Assembly: GCF_019091085.1 (NCBI RefSeq)
Contig: NZ_JAGXJY010000023.1
Span: 1 to 64,000, forward strand
Reading direction: 5' to 3'
Origin: Mesorhizobium sp. GbtcB19
Lineage (GTDB): Bacteria; Pseudomonadota; Alphaproteobacteria; Rhizobiales; Rhizobiaceae
DNA: 64,000 bases
Of this stretch, positions 55,971 to 64,000 are shown piece after piece; position 1 is the stretch's first letter, and the number at the start of each line of letters is the position of its first letter. The notes under the pieces are model-generated. The model ran no database searches. It was given only the letters and a program-made list of their open reading frames with translations, and was not told the DNA's origin. The position numbers and the translations under genes are program-made.

Positions 55971-55994
55971 TGTGATCACACTTGCTTTGATCAC
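55971..55994. promoter_or_regulatory. Candidate GntR operator pair between livG and the regulator
   Basis: TGTGATCACA (55971-55980) is a perfect palindrome and TTGATCAC (55987-55994) repeats its TGATCA core 15 bases downstream. GntR/FCD regulators often bind such sites, and the sites lie between the two divergent operons, so they could coordinate both. Confidence 0.5.
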
Positions 55995-56083
55995 GCTAAT
56001 CAGCTTTAATTTTCTCCGCAAGCCGAAAACAGGCAGGTCCGCCAAAAAGGGCCGCCAGAAAAATGGGCTGGAGTCGGGAGCAC

Positions 56084-56812
56084 ATGCACAAGGCAGCCGT
56101 GGAGCGGAACAATGACGTTTTCGCCGCGCAGCTCGCGCCTGTCGGCCGCGAGACCGTTCAGGACCGCGTCTATTCGGAGCTGCGCCGCGCTCTGATTGGC
56201 GGCCTGTTCGAGCCAAGCCAGGTGCTGACCATTCGCGGCCTCGCCGACGCGCTGGTCACCTCGACAATGCCGGTGCGCGAGGCGCTCGGACGGCTGATCA
56301 CGGAAAAGGCGCTGGAAGCATTGCCCAATCGCTCGGTGCGCGTGCCGCCGATCACGCTGGAACGCATCGACGATCTTTTGCGCGCCCGCATCCTGATCGA
56401 GGGCGAGGCGATCTCGCTCGCCGCAACGCGCATGGGGCCGCGTGGAATTGCGACCGTCGAGGCCTTGCTGCGCGAATGGGACGAGGTCCGGGCACTGAAG
56501 CACAAGAAGGATGTCGACCGCGAAGTGACGCTAAACCAGAGCTTTCACTTCGAAATCTATCGGTCCTGCGGCTCGGCGGTGCTCATCCCGATGATAGAAA
56601 GCCTGTGGCTGCAATCGGGGCCCTGCATCCGCGTCGCCATCTACGCCTTTTCCGAAGCCGGCGAGGTGGACACTGCGCATTACCATCGCAGCATCGTGGC
56701 TGCGCTCGCGGCGCAGAATGCACAGGCCGCGCGCGAGGCATTGGTGGCCGACATCAGCCGCCCCTTTGCCTTCCTTCGCGACAAGCTGCAATCCAAGGCT
56801 CGAACGGAGTGA
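56084..56812 (+). CDS. GntR family regulator with FCD domain
   Basis: A 242-residue GntR regulator. The helix-turn-helix region is in GETVQDRVYSELRRAL-like sequence with TIRGLADALVTSTMPVREAL (about 47-66), and an FCD domain follows with conserved His/Asp residues for metal. The start is not certain: ATG 56084 has a GGAG four bases upstream, whereas ATG 56063 is in frame with a poor site. It is the first gene of the rightward operon and probably controls the whole island. Confidence 0.85.
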   Translation: MHKAAVERNNDVFAAQLAPVGRETVQDRVYSELRRALIGGLFEPSQVLTIRGLADALVTSTMPVREALGRLITEKALEALPNRSVRVPPITLERIDDLLRARILIEGEAISLAATRMGPRGIATVEALLREWDEVRALKHKKDVDREVTLNQSFHFEIYRSCGSAVLIPMIESLWLQSGPCIRVAIYAFSEAGEVDTAHYHRSIVAALAAQNAQAAREALVADISRPFAFLRDKLQSKARTE

Positions 56813-56813
56813 G

Positions 56814-57302
56814 ATGACAAAGCGCGCCATAAAAATCACCGAGCCGCGTTCAGGCCTGTCGGCGACGGCGCTGCTGTTGCCGGAAAAGGCGCCGGCCAAT
56901 ACTGCCTTTCTCTGGAGCTATCTGGAGGGGCCGCGCGTGGTCGCCGGCATCCACGCGATGTGGACCGGTCCTGAAATCTCCTGTCCGGTGCCGCCGTCGC
57001 ATCTGGAGGGCCAGCCCTACGCCCGGCCGTTGCCGGCCGAGAATGCGACGCTGACACCTCAGCCCGGCGACATCGTGCTCTCCTATGTGCCGCCGCGCAT
57101 GTGGGGCGGCAATCCGAACGCGATCTTCGATATCGGCCTGTTCTACGGGCAGGGCGCGCGGCTCTTGTTCCCGATCGGCTGGCTCGCCGGAAGCGTCGCA
57201 GCGCAGGTGCTGCCCGAGCAGCGGGAGCAGTTCGCCGCCGCCTGCGGCGTCATCCGCCGCAACGGCGCGTGCGACATCTCCTTCAGCCTGGTGGAGGCCT
57301 GA
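56814..57302 (+). CDS. DUF3830 family protein (cyclophilin-like fold)
   Basis: A 162-residue protein of the DUF3830 family, whose known structures have a cyclophilin-like fold. Marks are LPEKAPANTAFLWSYLEGPR (about 22-41), HAMWTGPEISCPVP, and PQPGDIVLSYVPPRMWGGNP. It has no known reaction and is usually encoded next to ABC transporters and catabolic enzymes. It begins one base after the GntR stop, with GGAG just before, and is followed directly by the TIGR04076 gene. Confidence 0.85.
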   Translation: MTKRAIKITEPRSGLSATALLLPEKAPANTAFLWSYLEGPRVVAGIHAMWTGPEISCPVPPSHLEGQPYARPLPAENATLTPQPGDIVLSYVPPRMWGGNPNAIFDIGLFYGQGARLLFPIGWLAGSVAAQVLPEQREQFAAACGVIRRNGACDISFSLVEA

Positions 57303-57656
57303 ATGGCTGACGACAGTTTCGAGCTCTTCGATCTTCGCGTCGAAGCGGTCATTCCCGAGGGCAAGCCGATCTATTGCGGCGCCAAGGCCGGCGACTATTT
57401 CGAGCTCAAGGGCGAGATGCTGTCGCTGCCGGCGGGGCAGGGTTTTTCGATCTATTCCATCGCCGCGGTGCTGCCGCTGCTGGCAGCCAAGCAGCGGCCG
57501 ACGCACGCCAATGACTGGATGACGTCGGACGCCGAGATCGCCTGTCCCGATCCGAACTGCGCCAGCCGGCTCAGGATCGTCAGGCTGGCCAAGCGGCGGT
57601 TCAGCCATGCCGAAACGACGGCGGTGCCGCTGCCGGGGGAGACGGAGCACAAATGA
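57303..57656 (+). CDS. TIGR04076 family protein
   Basis: A 117-residue protein of the TIGR04076 family. The start DSFELFDLRVEAVIPEGKPI and the conserved YCGAKAGDYFEL and FSIYSIAAVLPLLAAKQRP fit. The Cys pair in IACPDPNC could bind metal. The function is unknown; it is often found with aldo-keto reductases and oxidoreductases. It starts right after the DUF3830 stop and overlaps the aldo-keto reductase by four bases. Confidence 0.8.
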   Translation: MADDSFELFDLRVEAVIPEGKPIYCGAKAGDYFELKGEMLSLPAGQGFSIYSIAAVLPLLAAKQRPTHANDWMTSDAEIACPDPNCASRLRIVRLAKRRFSHAETTAVPLPGETEHK

Positions 57657-58708
57657 CCGCCAGGACCTTCGAACTCGCCACCGGCTACACGATCTCGCGC
57701 GTCATTCGCGGCGGCTGGCAGCTGGCCGGCGGTCATGGCGCGATAGACCGTGAGCAGGCGGTGGCCGACCTGATCGCCACTTTCGACGCCGGCATCTTCA
57801 CCTATGACTGCGCCGACATCTACACCGGCGTCGAGGAACTGATCGGCGCCGCGCGGCTGCAGCTCGCCAACGAGCGCGGCCTCGATGTCGCCGCCAGGAT
57901 GAAGGTGCACACCAAGCTGGTGCCCGACCTCGAACGGCTGGCCGGCATCAGCCGCGACTATATCAGGCGCATCGTCGACCAGTCGCTGCGCAGGCTGAAG
58001 ACCGAGCGCATCGACCTCGTGCAGTTCCACTGGTGGGATTATGCGCAGCCTCGCTATGTCGAGGCGATGGGATGGCTCGACGAGCTGCGCCGCGAGGGCA
58101 AGGTGCGCAATCTCGGCACCACCAATTTCGACACGCCGCGGCTCGCCGAAATTCTCGCGGCAGGCATTCCGCTGGTCAGTCAGCAACTGCAATATTCCGT
58201 GCTCGATCAACGGCCGGCGGGCAGCCTTGCGGCCCTTGCCGCCAGGAACGGCGTCAGCTTCCTCTGCTACGGTTCCGTTGCCGGCGGCTTCCTCAGCGAT
58301 CGATGGCTCGGCGCTGCCGAACCGGCGACGCCGCTCGAAAACCGCTCGCTGGTCAAATACAAGCTGATCATCGACGACTTCGGCGGCTGGGACCTGTTCC
58401 AGCAATTGCTGCGGGCATTGAAGACGGTCGGCGATCGCCACGGCGTCGACATCGCCACCATCGCCAGCGCCTGGGTGCTGGAACAGCCGCATGTCGCGGC
58501 CGTCATCGTCGGCGCCCGCAACCAGGCGCATGCGCTTGCCAATGCGGCAATCATGGACGTGCAACTGAGCCTTGACGACAAGGCGGCGATCGGCGCCGTG
58601 ATCGCGCGGAGCCCCGGTCTACAAGGCGACGTCTACACGCTTGAGCGTGACCGCCATGGCCGCCACGGCTCTATCATGCACTACAATCTGAATGCGGGGC
58701 GGGTATGA
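57653..58708 (+). CDS. Aldo-keto reductase
   Basis: A 351-residue aldo-keto reductase (TIM barrel, NADPH-dependent). The AKR start is YTISRVIRGGWQLAGGHG, with FDAGIFTYDCADIYTGVEEL (Asp50/Tyr55-type residues), and LRRLKTERIDLVQFHWW, GKVRNLGTTNF, and the C-terminal VAAVIVGARNQAHALANA. The catalytic Tyr is present. It overlaps the neighbours by four bases (ATGA) on both sides. The substrate is unknown but is likely an aldehyde or ketone from the pathway. Confidence 0.9.
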   Translation: MTARTFELATGYTISRVIRGGWQLAGGHGAIDREQAVADLIATFDAGIFTYDCADIYTGVEELIGAARLQLANERGLDVAARMKVHTKLVPDLERLAGISRDYIRRIVDQSLRRLKTERIDLVQFHWWDYAQPRYVEAMGWLDELRREGKVRNLGTTNFDTPRLAEILAAGIPLVSQQLQYSVLDQRPAGSLAALAARNGVSFLCYGSVAGGFLSDRWLGAAEPATPLENRSLVKYKLIIDDFGGWDLFQQLLRALKTVGDRHGVDIATIASAWVLEQPHVAAVIVGARNQAHALANAAIMDVQLSLDDKAAIGAVIARSPGLQGDVYTLERDRHGRHGSIMHYNLNAGRV

Positions 58709-59136
58709 GCGCCATGGACACCTCGCTGTTCTCACGCGCCAGCGCCGAGATCGTCGATCTGCACCGTTTCTTCGTCGACTGGTTCGTCGCCGCGCGCGCC
58801 GACGCGGTCGACTTCGGCCGCTTCGAAGCCGCCATGGGCGAAGGCTTGACCATGATCGCGCCGAGCGGCGCGGTCCTCGGTCGCGATGCCGTCGTCGACC
58901 ATGTCAGGCAAAGCCGTGCCACCTGCGATGACGGCTTTTCCATCACGATCGAGGACATCAGGCCCGGCTGGCAAACCGACGATACCATCGTCGTCCTTTA
59001 TGTCGAGGCGCAGCTGCGCGGCGGCAAGCGCAGCCGCCGCCAGTCGAGCGCCGTCTTCACCACCAGTTCATCGGCGCCCAACGGCGTCGAATGGCGGCAT
59101 CTGCATGAGACCTGGCTGCAGGTGCCGGAACGCTGA
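58705..59136 (+). CDS. NTF2-like (SnoaL/DUF4440-type) protein
   Basis: A 143-residue protein with an NTF2-like cone fold. The N-terminal helix LHRFFVDWFVAARADAVDFG and the strands in ITIEDIRPGWQTDDTIVVLY fit SnoaL/DUF4440 families, which act as isomerases or binding proteins. It ends WRHLHETWLQVPER. It overlaps the aldo-keto reductase by four bases and lies 49 bases before the binding-protein gene. Confidence 0.8.
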   Translation: MSAMDTSLFSRASAEIVDLHRFFVDWFVAARADAVDFGRFEAAMGEGLTMIAPSGAVLGRDAVVDHVRQSRATCDDGFSITIEDIRPGWQTDDTIVVLYVEAQLRGGKRSRRQSSAVFTTSSSAPNGVEWRHLHETWLQVPER

Positions 59137-59185
59137 ACAGGCTCAAGAGATCAAAGCAAAGTCGAGTAACTCAAGGGGAACAACA

Positions 59186-60445
59186 ATGAGAAACACGATA
59201 CTGAAATTCACCACCGCGCTCGCTCTCGTCACGTTGGCAGGGGCGGCTCAAGCCGCCGATTGCAAGATCACCGTCGGCCTCGTCATGGAACTGACCGGCC
59301 CGGCCGGCGAATATGGCCAGGCCGGCGCCAAGTCGGTCGAGATGGCCTTCCGCGATATCAATGCCGCGGGCGGCGTACGCGGCTGCGATCTCGCGACCGA
59401 CACGCGCGACAGCCAGAGCCAGGGCAATGTCGCGGTCGACGCCGCGACCCAGCTCGTCCAGGTCAAGAAGGTGCCGGTGATCATCGGTGGCATCATCTCT
59501 TCGGTGTCGATCCCGATCCTCACCTCGGTGACCGCACCGGCCAAGATCGTCCAGGTGTCGCCCGCGTCCTCTTCGCCGACGCTGACCGCGCTCGGCCGCG
59601 ACGGCAAGACCAACGGCATTTTCTTCCGCACCATCACCTCGGATGCGCTGCAGGGCGTGGCCGCCGCCAAATACGCCATCGACAAGGGCTTCAAGAAGCT
59701 GTCGATCATCCACGTCAACAACGACTTCGGCGTCAACATGGTGGCGGAATTCTCGCGCGCCTATAAGGCGCTCGGCGGCACCATCGTCTCCGACACGCCC
59801 TACAACGAGAAGCAGTCGAGTTATGCCTCGGAAGTGACGGCGGCGATGGCCGGTGAACCGGACGGGCTGTATCTCGTCAGCACGCCGGTCGACGGCGCCA
59901 CCGTCGCCCGCACCTGGATCTCGCAAGGCGGCGTGCAGAAGTTCCTTCTCAATGACGGCATGAACAGCCCCGACTTCATCGATTCCGTCGGCGCCGACTA
60001 TCTCAAGGATGCCTACGGCACGTCCTCCGGCACCAGCCCGACCGCTTCGACCGATTATTTCAACAAGAACTACAAGGAATTCTCCGGCATCGAGCCATCG
60101 AACCCGGCCGCCGATCGTTCGTATGACGCCGGGGCCATTGTCGGCCTTGCCATCGCCATCGCCGGCTCCGACGACCCGGCCAAGATCAAGGACGCCATGT
60201 ACAAGGCGGTCGATCCGGCAGGCACACCGATCTATGCCGGCAAGGAGGAGTTCGCCAAGGCGCTCGGCCTGATCAAGGACGGCAAGCCGATACGCTACGA
60301 AGGCGTCATCGGTCCGGTCGCCTTCGACAAATATGGCGATATCACCGGCCCGTTCCGGCTGTGGAAGATCGTCGACGGCAAAGTGACGACCGACGGCGAG
60401 ATGACGACAGACGACGTCAACGCGTTGCAGGCGAAATTGCAGTAG
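59186..60445 (+). CDS. livK: ABC transporter substrate-binding protein (LivK type)
   Basis: A 419-residue periplasmic binding protein with a signal peptide (MRNTILKFTTALALVTLAGA, cleavage after AQA near residue 23). It has the type I fold of LivK proteins: KITVGLVMELTGPAGEYGQA, KVPVIIGGIISSVSIPILTS and KLSIIHVNNDFGVNMVAEFS. Together with LivGFHM of the divergent operon it forms the full importer. The ligand is not determined; LivK relatives bind amino acids, amides and aromatics. Confidence 0.93.
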   Translation: MRNTILKFTTALALVTLAGAAQAADCKITVGLVMELTGPAGEYGQAGAKSVEMAFRDINAAGGVRGCDLATDTRDSQSQGNVAVDAATQLVQVKKVPVIIGGIISSVSIPILTSVTAPAKIVQVSPASSSPTLTALGRDGKTNGIFFRTITSDALQGVAAAKYAIDKGFKKLSIIHVNNDFGVNMVAEFSRAYKALGGTIVSDTPYNEKQSSYASEVTAAMAGEPDGLYLVSTPVDGATVARTWISQGGVQKFLLNDGMNSPDFIDSVGADYLKDAYGTSSGTSPTASTDYFNKNYKEFSGIEPSNPAADRSYDAGAIVGLAIAIAGSDDPAKIKDAMYKAVDPAGTPIYAGKEEFAKALGLIKDGKPIRYEGVIGPVAFDKYGDITGPFRLWKIVDGKVTTDGEMTTDDVNALQAKLQ

Positions 60446-60488
60446 CGCCCGAACGACTTTGTCCGGCGGCGCTCCATCTCATTGTCGC

Positions 60489-60594
60489 GGATCGGGCGCC
60501 GCCATTGTCGGCCACGACTTCGGGGCGGAGGTCGCCTATGCGATCGCCGCCCAATGGCGCGATCTGGTTTCGAGGCTCGTCATCGTCGACATTG
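60489..60594 (+). pseudogene. Remnant of an alpha/beta hydrolase gene
   Basis: About 35 codons read GSGAAIVGHDFGAEVAYAIA followed by AQWRDLVSRLVIVDI, which is the nucleophile-elbow region of alpha/beta hydrolases, but with Asp in the nucleophile position of GHDFGA (as in haloalkane dehalogenases and epoxide hydrolases). The remaining ends of such a gene are missing on both sides, so the gene has been deleted except for this piece. Confidence 0.6.
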
Positions 60595-60637
60595 GTTCCC
60601 TTTACTCTCCTGCCGATGTCTGGCCATCGGATCCTGG

Positions 60638-62302
60638 CTATTCGAAGCAAAATCGGTGCCGCTCGGTGAGCTCCTTCGACGTCGCTTCCAGCTCCTTCTC
60701 GCGCCGTCCGGCGTCCCACGCCAGCGCGGCTGCTGCGGTGTCGGCAATCTGTTCCAGGTTGCTGCGGCTGAGCCGGCCGGTGATCGCCAGTGCGGTGCGC
60801 CGCATGACGATGTCCGCCAGGTGGACGACATTTTCGTTGCGCGCCAGCCAATCGATTTCCGCCAGCGTATAATCGGACGCGCCGGCAAGCGGCTCGGCCT
60901 GTCGTTCGGCTTCATGCGCCAGGATGAGGCGGGCGGTCGTGCCATAGCGGTCGAGTAGCACTTCAGCGCGGGCCGGCGATGCGCCTGTTTCAGCCGTGAC
61001 CGCAGATATCCAGCGGGCATGCGCTGCCGCATCGGCCGGAAAATTGCGACCGCCGCCGATGGCGAGGCTTTGCGTGCTCACCCGCCTGGGCTGGCCAAGC
61101 CTGGACAAAAGCATGTCCGCCACCTCTTCGGCGAAACCGCGGAAGGTCGTCCACTTGCCACCCACCAAGGAGACGATCGGCCAGGTGCGGTTGCCCTCGG
61201 TCTCCATGATGGGCGCCGAGTGGTCGCGGCTGATCAGGCCCGGCGCCGTGCCGTCCGATGCCGGCAGCGGGCGGATGCCTGAATAGGCATAGACGATCTG
61301 CTCGCGTCCGAAGGCAAGACCGGGCAGGAGCTCGCGCAGGCTGGCCAGGAAATAGTCGATCTCGTCATCCTCGCAGCGGACGGTCTCGGGGTCTGCGGCG
61401 CGGATGTCGGTCGAGCCGACCAGCGCCCGGCCGAGATAGTCGAACACCAGGCATATGCGGCCGTCATTGGCTTCGAAGTAGATCATACGGCCACCAAGCG
61501 CCCGTATCAGGTCGGGATGGTCGAGCACGATGTGCGAGCCCTTGGTGCCGCCGATCAGCCGTGACGGCGCGCCGAGCGCCGTATTGACATGGTCGATCCA
61601 TGGCCCGGCCGCATTGACGACGATGCGCGGCTGGAAGCCGAGCTCGCCGCCGTCGGGCAGGGCGAAGCGCACGCCCCTGCCGTCGCTGCCCAGCAATTGC
61701 ACGTAATTGAAGGCTTCGGATTCGGGGCTGGCCCTGACGCCGTCCTGAAGAAGCTCGAGTACCAGCCGCTCGGGATGACGAACCGTGGCGTCATAGTAGG
61801 TGCCGGCCGCGACGATGCCCGGCGTCAGCGGCGGGATCTCGCTCAGCGCCCGCGCCTTCGACCACATGCTGTGCCGCGGCATGACGCGGCGGCGGGCGCC
61901 GTAGAAGTCATACATGGCAAGGCCGATCTTGATTAGCAGAGCGCCGCGGCCGCGCGGAGCGGTCGTGCTGCCGAAAAGGGTGCGCAGCGCGGCTCCGATG
62001 CCCGTCAGCCAGGAAAAGATCGGGATGACGGTCGGCAGCGGCCGCACCGCATGCGGAGCATTGCGCAGCAAAAGGTTGCGCTCCAGCGTCGATTGCGCGA
62101 CGAGGCCCAGCTCGCCCGTCTCGAGATATTTTATGCCGCCATGGATCAGCCGCGACGGCGCGGCGCTGGTGCCGGAACCGAAATCCGCCTTGTCGACGAT
62201 CGCGACCCGCAGGCCCTGTTCGCACAGATCGCGAAACAGGCCGGCGCCGTTGATGCCGGCACCGATGATGAGGACATCGACATCGCGTGGTGTCCCGGTC
62301 AT
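60638..62302 (-). CDS. GlpD-like FAD-dependent polyol/glycerol-3-phosphate dehydrogenase
   Basis: A 554-residue flavoenzyme of the GlpD family. The dinucleotide motif is DVLIIGAGINGAGLFRDLC (about 9-27), followed by KADFGSGTSAAPSRLIHGGI and the active-site PLIG-like region RPLPASDGTAPGLISRDHSA. It oxidises a polyol phosphate, likely glycerol-3-phosphate or, as in EryB, erythritol-4-phosphate. It is the third gene of an operon after the FGGY kinase and a DeoR regulator and overlaps deoR by four bases. The name is not assigned because the substrate is uncertain. Confidence 0.88.
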   Translation of the reverse strand: MTGTPRDVDVLIIGAGINGAGLFRDLCEQGLRVAIVDKADFGSGTSAAPSRLIHGGIKYLETGELGLVAQSTLERNLLLRNAPHAVRPLPTVIPIFSWLTGIGAALRTLFGSTTAPRGRGALLIKIGLAMYDFYGARRRVMPRHSMWSKARALSEIPPLTPGIVAAGTYYDATVRHPERLVLELLQDGVRASPESEAFNYVQLLGSDGRGVRFALPDGGELGFQPRIVVNAAGPWIDHVNTALGAPSRLIGGTKGSHIVLDHPDLIRALGGRMIYFEANDGRICLVFDYLGRALVGSTDIRAADPETVRCEDDEIDYFLASLRELLPGLAFGREQIVYAYSGIRPLPASDGTAPGLISRDHSAPIMETEGNRTWPIVSLVGGKWTTFRGFAEEVADMLLSRLGQPRRVSTQSLAIGGGRNFPADAAAHARWISAVTAETGASPARAEVLLDRYGTTARLILAHEAERQAEPLAGASDYTLAEIDWLARNENVVHLADIVMRRTALAITGRLSRSNLEQIADTAAAALAWDAGRREKELEATSKELTERHRFCFE

Positions 62303-63066
62303 TGCACCGGCACGATCTTGAGATTGACCCCAGCCGCCTTCAGGCTGCCGGCGACCTCGTCGGGAAGGCCGTCGTCGCTGAGCACGAGATCGAAGTCGGT
62401 GAGGTCCGCGAACAGATGCAGCGCCACCTTGCCGAACTTGGAGGAATCGATGAGCAGCACGCTGCGCGAGGCGGCCGCGGCCATCGCCTGCTTTACGCGC
62501 ACCACCTGCGGATCCTGGATCAGCGTCGCGGTCTTGTCGATCGCCGAAGCCGAGCAGATGAGCAGATTTACCCTGATCTTCTGTAGCGCGCTCTCGCAGA
62601 TGTGGCCGATGAAGGCATTGTAGGTCGGATGGTATTCGCCGCCGAGCAGGATCAGCTTCAGCTCGTCCTTGTCCACCAACTGCTCCGCCAGCGACAGGCT
62701 GTTGGTGACGACGGTCAGCGGCGCGACCTGCGGCAGGAACGGGCCGAGCGCATTGGCGGTGGTCGAATCGTCCAGCAGCACGACCTGGCCCGGCTCGATC
62801 TCGGCCAGGGCTGCCCGGGCGAGCGCCCGCTTGGCCGCCGCCGCATGCGTCTCGCGGAAACGGAAGAGGCTTTCGTAGACGCCGGACGGTTGCGCGCTGA
62901 CCGCGCCATGCAGCTTGCGCAGCACACCCTGTCGCGCCAGTTCATCGACGTGGCGATGGATGGTCATGCGCGAGACGCCGAACGCCGTCACGAGCTCGTC
63001 GATGCGCGCCTCGCCATGCTGAATGACATAGTCGGCAATGTCCTGCCGGCGATTGTCCGCGTTCAT
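62299..63066 (-). CDS. DeoR family transcriptional regulator
   Basis: A 255-residue DeoR/GlpR-type repressor. The DNA-binding helix-turn-helix is RIDELVTAFGVSRMTIHRHV (about 18-37), followed by LARQGVLRKLHGAVSAQPSG. The effector domain (about 75-250) has LDDSTTANALGPFL and ILLGGEYHPTYNAFIG. Members sense a phosphorylated sugar, which fits regulation of the kinase and dehydrogenase genes on both sides; it overlaps both by four bases. Confidence 0.9.
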   Translation of the reverse strand: MNADNRRQDIADYVIQHGEARIDELVTAFGVSRMTIHRHVDELARQGVLRKLHGAVSAQPSGVYESLFRFRETHAAAAKRALARAALAEIEPGQVVLLDDSTTANALGPFLPQVAPLTVVTNSLSLAEQLVDKDELKLILLGGEYHPTYNAFIGHICESALQKIRVNLLICSASAIDKTATLIQDPQVVRVKQAMAAAASRSVLLIDSSKFGKVALHLFADLTDFDLVLSDDGLPDEVAGSLKAAGVNLKIVPVQ

Positions 63067-64000
63067 CGCGCTCCCCCTTCCGCCAGCGCTTCGATCGATG
63101 GCCAGGTATCGGCGAGGCGGTCGGCGATCTCGCAGTGCAGCCGGTAGCGCTTGTCCATGGCGGCGCTGCGCTCTGGGTCGGGCCGGTAGGTGCGGCCAAG
63201 CGCTGCGAGGTCGCGCGGATCATGCTGCGGCGAGGCGAACAGGCCGACGCCGGCGCCGGCGCAGAGCGCGGCGCCCCAAGCGGCGGCTTCCTCCGTCTCG
63301 GTCACCGTAAGCGGCATGCCGAGCACATCGGCGAAGATCTGCGCGAAGGCCGGGTTGCGGGAAATGCCGCCGGTCAGCCGCGCCTCGCGCGGCGCAAAAC
63401 CTTCGCGCAGCGCATCGACGTGGACGCGGTGGTTGAAAGCTATGCCTTCGATCACCGCCCGCAGCATGTCGCCGCGGTCATGCCAGCCGCGCAGTCCGAG
63501 GAAGCCGGCGCTGGCGGCCGGGCCATGCGGCGAGCCGAACAAATAGGGATGGAAGAGCAGCGTCGAGGGCCGCGCCAATGCCGCCTCGATTTCAGGGCCG
63601 ACGATAGCGTGGATCGAGCGCCCGTCGGCTTCCGCCGCCGCCCGCTCGGAACCGCACAGCGTGTCGAGGAACCAGTCGTAATTCGCCGCCGATGCCGGCG
63701 AGATCGACATATTGTTCCATTCGCCGGGCTTCAAACCATTGCGGCAGAACCAGCGGGCATCGATGCGCGGTGCGGCTGAAACCGTCTCGTTGATCGAATA
63801 GGTGCCGGCGACGATGGCGACCACGCCCTCGCCATAACCGCCGATGCCGAGCGCCGAGGCGGTCACGTCGTGCAGGCCGGCCACCACCGGGGTGCCGGCA
63901 AGCAGACCCGTGGCTCGGGCCGCCTGCACTGTCACGGCGTCGACGACCTCGTCGGGCCGAGCCGCCGGCGGCAGCGCATCGCCGAGCGCCTCGAGACCGA
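63063..64000 (-). CDS. FGGY family carbohydrate kinase, 5' end outside the window
   Basis: The C-terminal 311 or so residues of an FGGY kinase. The frame continues to the window edge without a start. The ATP-binding C-terminal domain has LTGGISRNPAFAQIFADVLG (about 220 from the visible start), then EAAAWGAALCAGAG. The N-terminal domain with the FGGY start signature is missing here. Substrate sugar or polyol is unknown; an operon with a GlpD-like enzyme suggests a polyol such as erythritol or a xylitol-like compound. It ends in ATGA with the DeoR gene. Confidence 0.85.
   Translation of the reverse strand, partial: GLEALGDALPPAARPDEVVDAVTVQAARATGLLAGTPVVAGLHDVTASALGIGGYGEGVVAIVAGTYSINETVSAAPRIDARWFCRNGLKPGEWNNMSISPASAANYDWFLDTLCGSERAAAEADGRSIHAIVGPEIEAALARPSTLLFHPYLFGSPHGPAASAGFLGLRGWHDRGDMLRAVIEGIAFNHRVHVDALREGFAPREARLTGGISRNPAFAQIFADVLGMPLTVTETEEAAAWGAALCAGAGVGLFASPQHDPRDLAALGRTYRPDPERSAAMDKRYRLHCEIADRLADTWPSIEALAEGGAR

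Noticed and set aside
60638-64000. Standard glycerol operon glpD-glpR-glpK
   Set aside because: No glpF is visible, the kinase start is outside the window, and the visible kinase sequence does not show a clear GlpK signature. The substrate is left open.

Overview
The window is a high-GC chromosomal segment from an alphaproteobacterium of the order Hyphomicrobiales, most likely Mesorhizobium or a close relative. This rests on the gene content (GCS2-type glutamate-cysteine ligase, hisS-hisZ-short hisG, DUF1127, DUF937, DUF3422, an OxyR/KatG pair), on dense ATGA start-stop overlaps, and on many short palindromic intergenic repeats of rhizobial type. I saw no rRNA, tRNA, CRISPR array, phage or recognisable insertion sequence.

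Layout. 0-16 kb: a P1 peptidase and xseA; a membrane GGDEF-EAL protein; a LysR regulator opposite a DUF1127 protein; a hicAB toxin-antitoxin pair; a repeat-containing DUF937 protein; gshA; rsmE; an unknown protein with a CxxC motif; a glutamine amidotransferase; a PPP-type phosphatase; and a lactate oxidation unit (FadR-type regulator plus lldD). 16-25 kb: DUF3422, the glycolate oxidase operon glcDEF with a DUF559 gene inserted after glcD, an atypical folD, an L,D-transpeptidase and tag. 25-33 kb: hisS-hisZ-hisG, an acyl-CoA synthetase, a Ca2+/H+ antiporter and a poly-gamma-glutamate hydrolase-like protein.

33-42.5 kb is a surface-glycan or glycolipid island: a methyltransferase; a coupled minus-strand operon of a GT-C-like membrane protein with a C-terminal alpha/alpha domain, a UbiA prenyltransferase and a polyprenyl-phosphate-type GT2; then a sulfotransferase and a two-domain glycosyltransferase. 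This is the best candidate for an undescribed pathway. 42.5-51 kb: oxyR/katG, an aquaporin, an RsmB-like methyltransferase, a thioesterase, an MTA/SAH nucleosidase-like protein and guaA.

51-60.5 kb is a catabolic and uptake island around a GntR regulator. Leftward it has a Liv-type ABC transporter and an amine-type FAD oxidoreductase; rightward DUF3830, TIGR04076, an aldo-keto reductase, an NTF2-like protein and the binding protein. A degraded alpha/beta hydrolase fragment follows. The window ends in a polyol-type operon (FGGY kinase, DeoR regulator, GlpD-like dehydrogenase) whose kinase runs off the right edge.

Two themes recur. Lactate and glycolate oxidation sit together and share an operator-like motif. 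Paired palindromic repeats bracket or separate genes at 18.9-19.5, 22.2, 25.2-25.8 and 27.5 kb, and one pair encloses the DUF559 gene.
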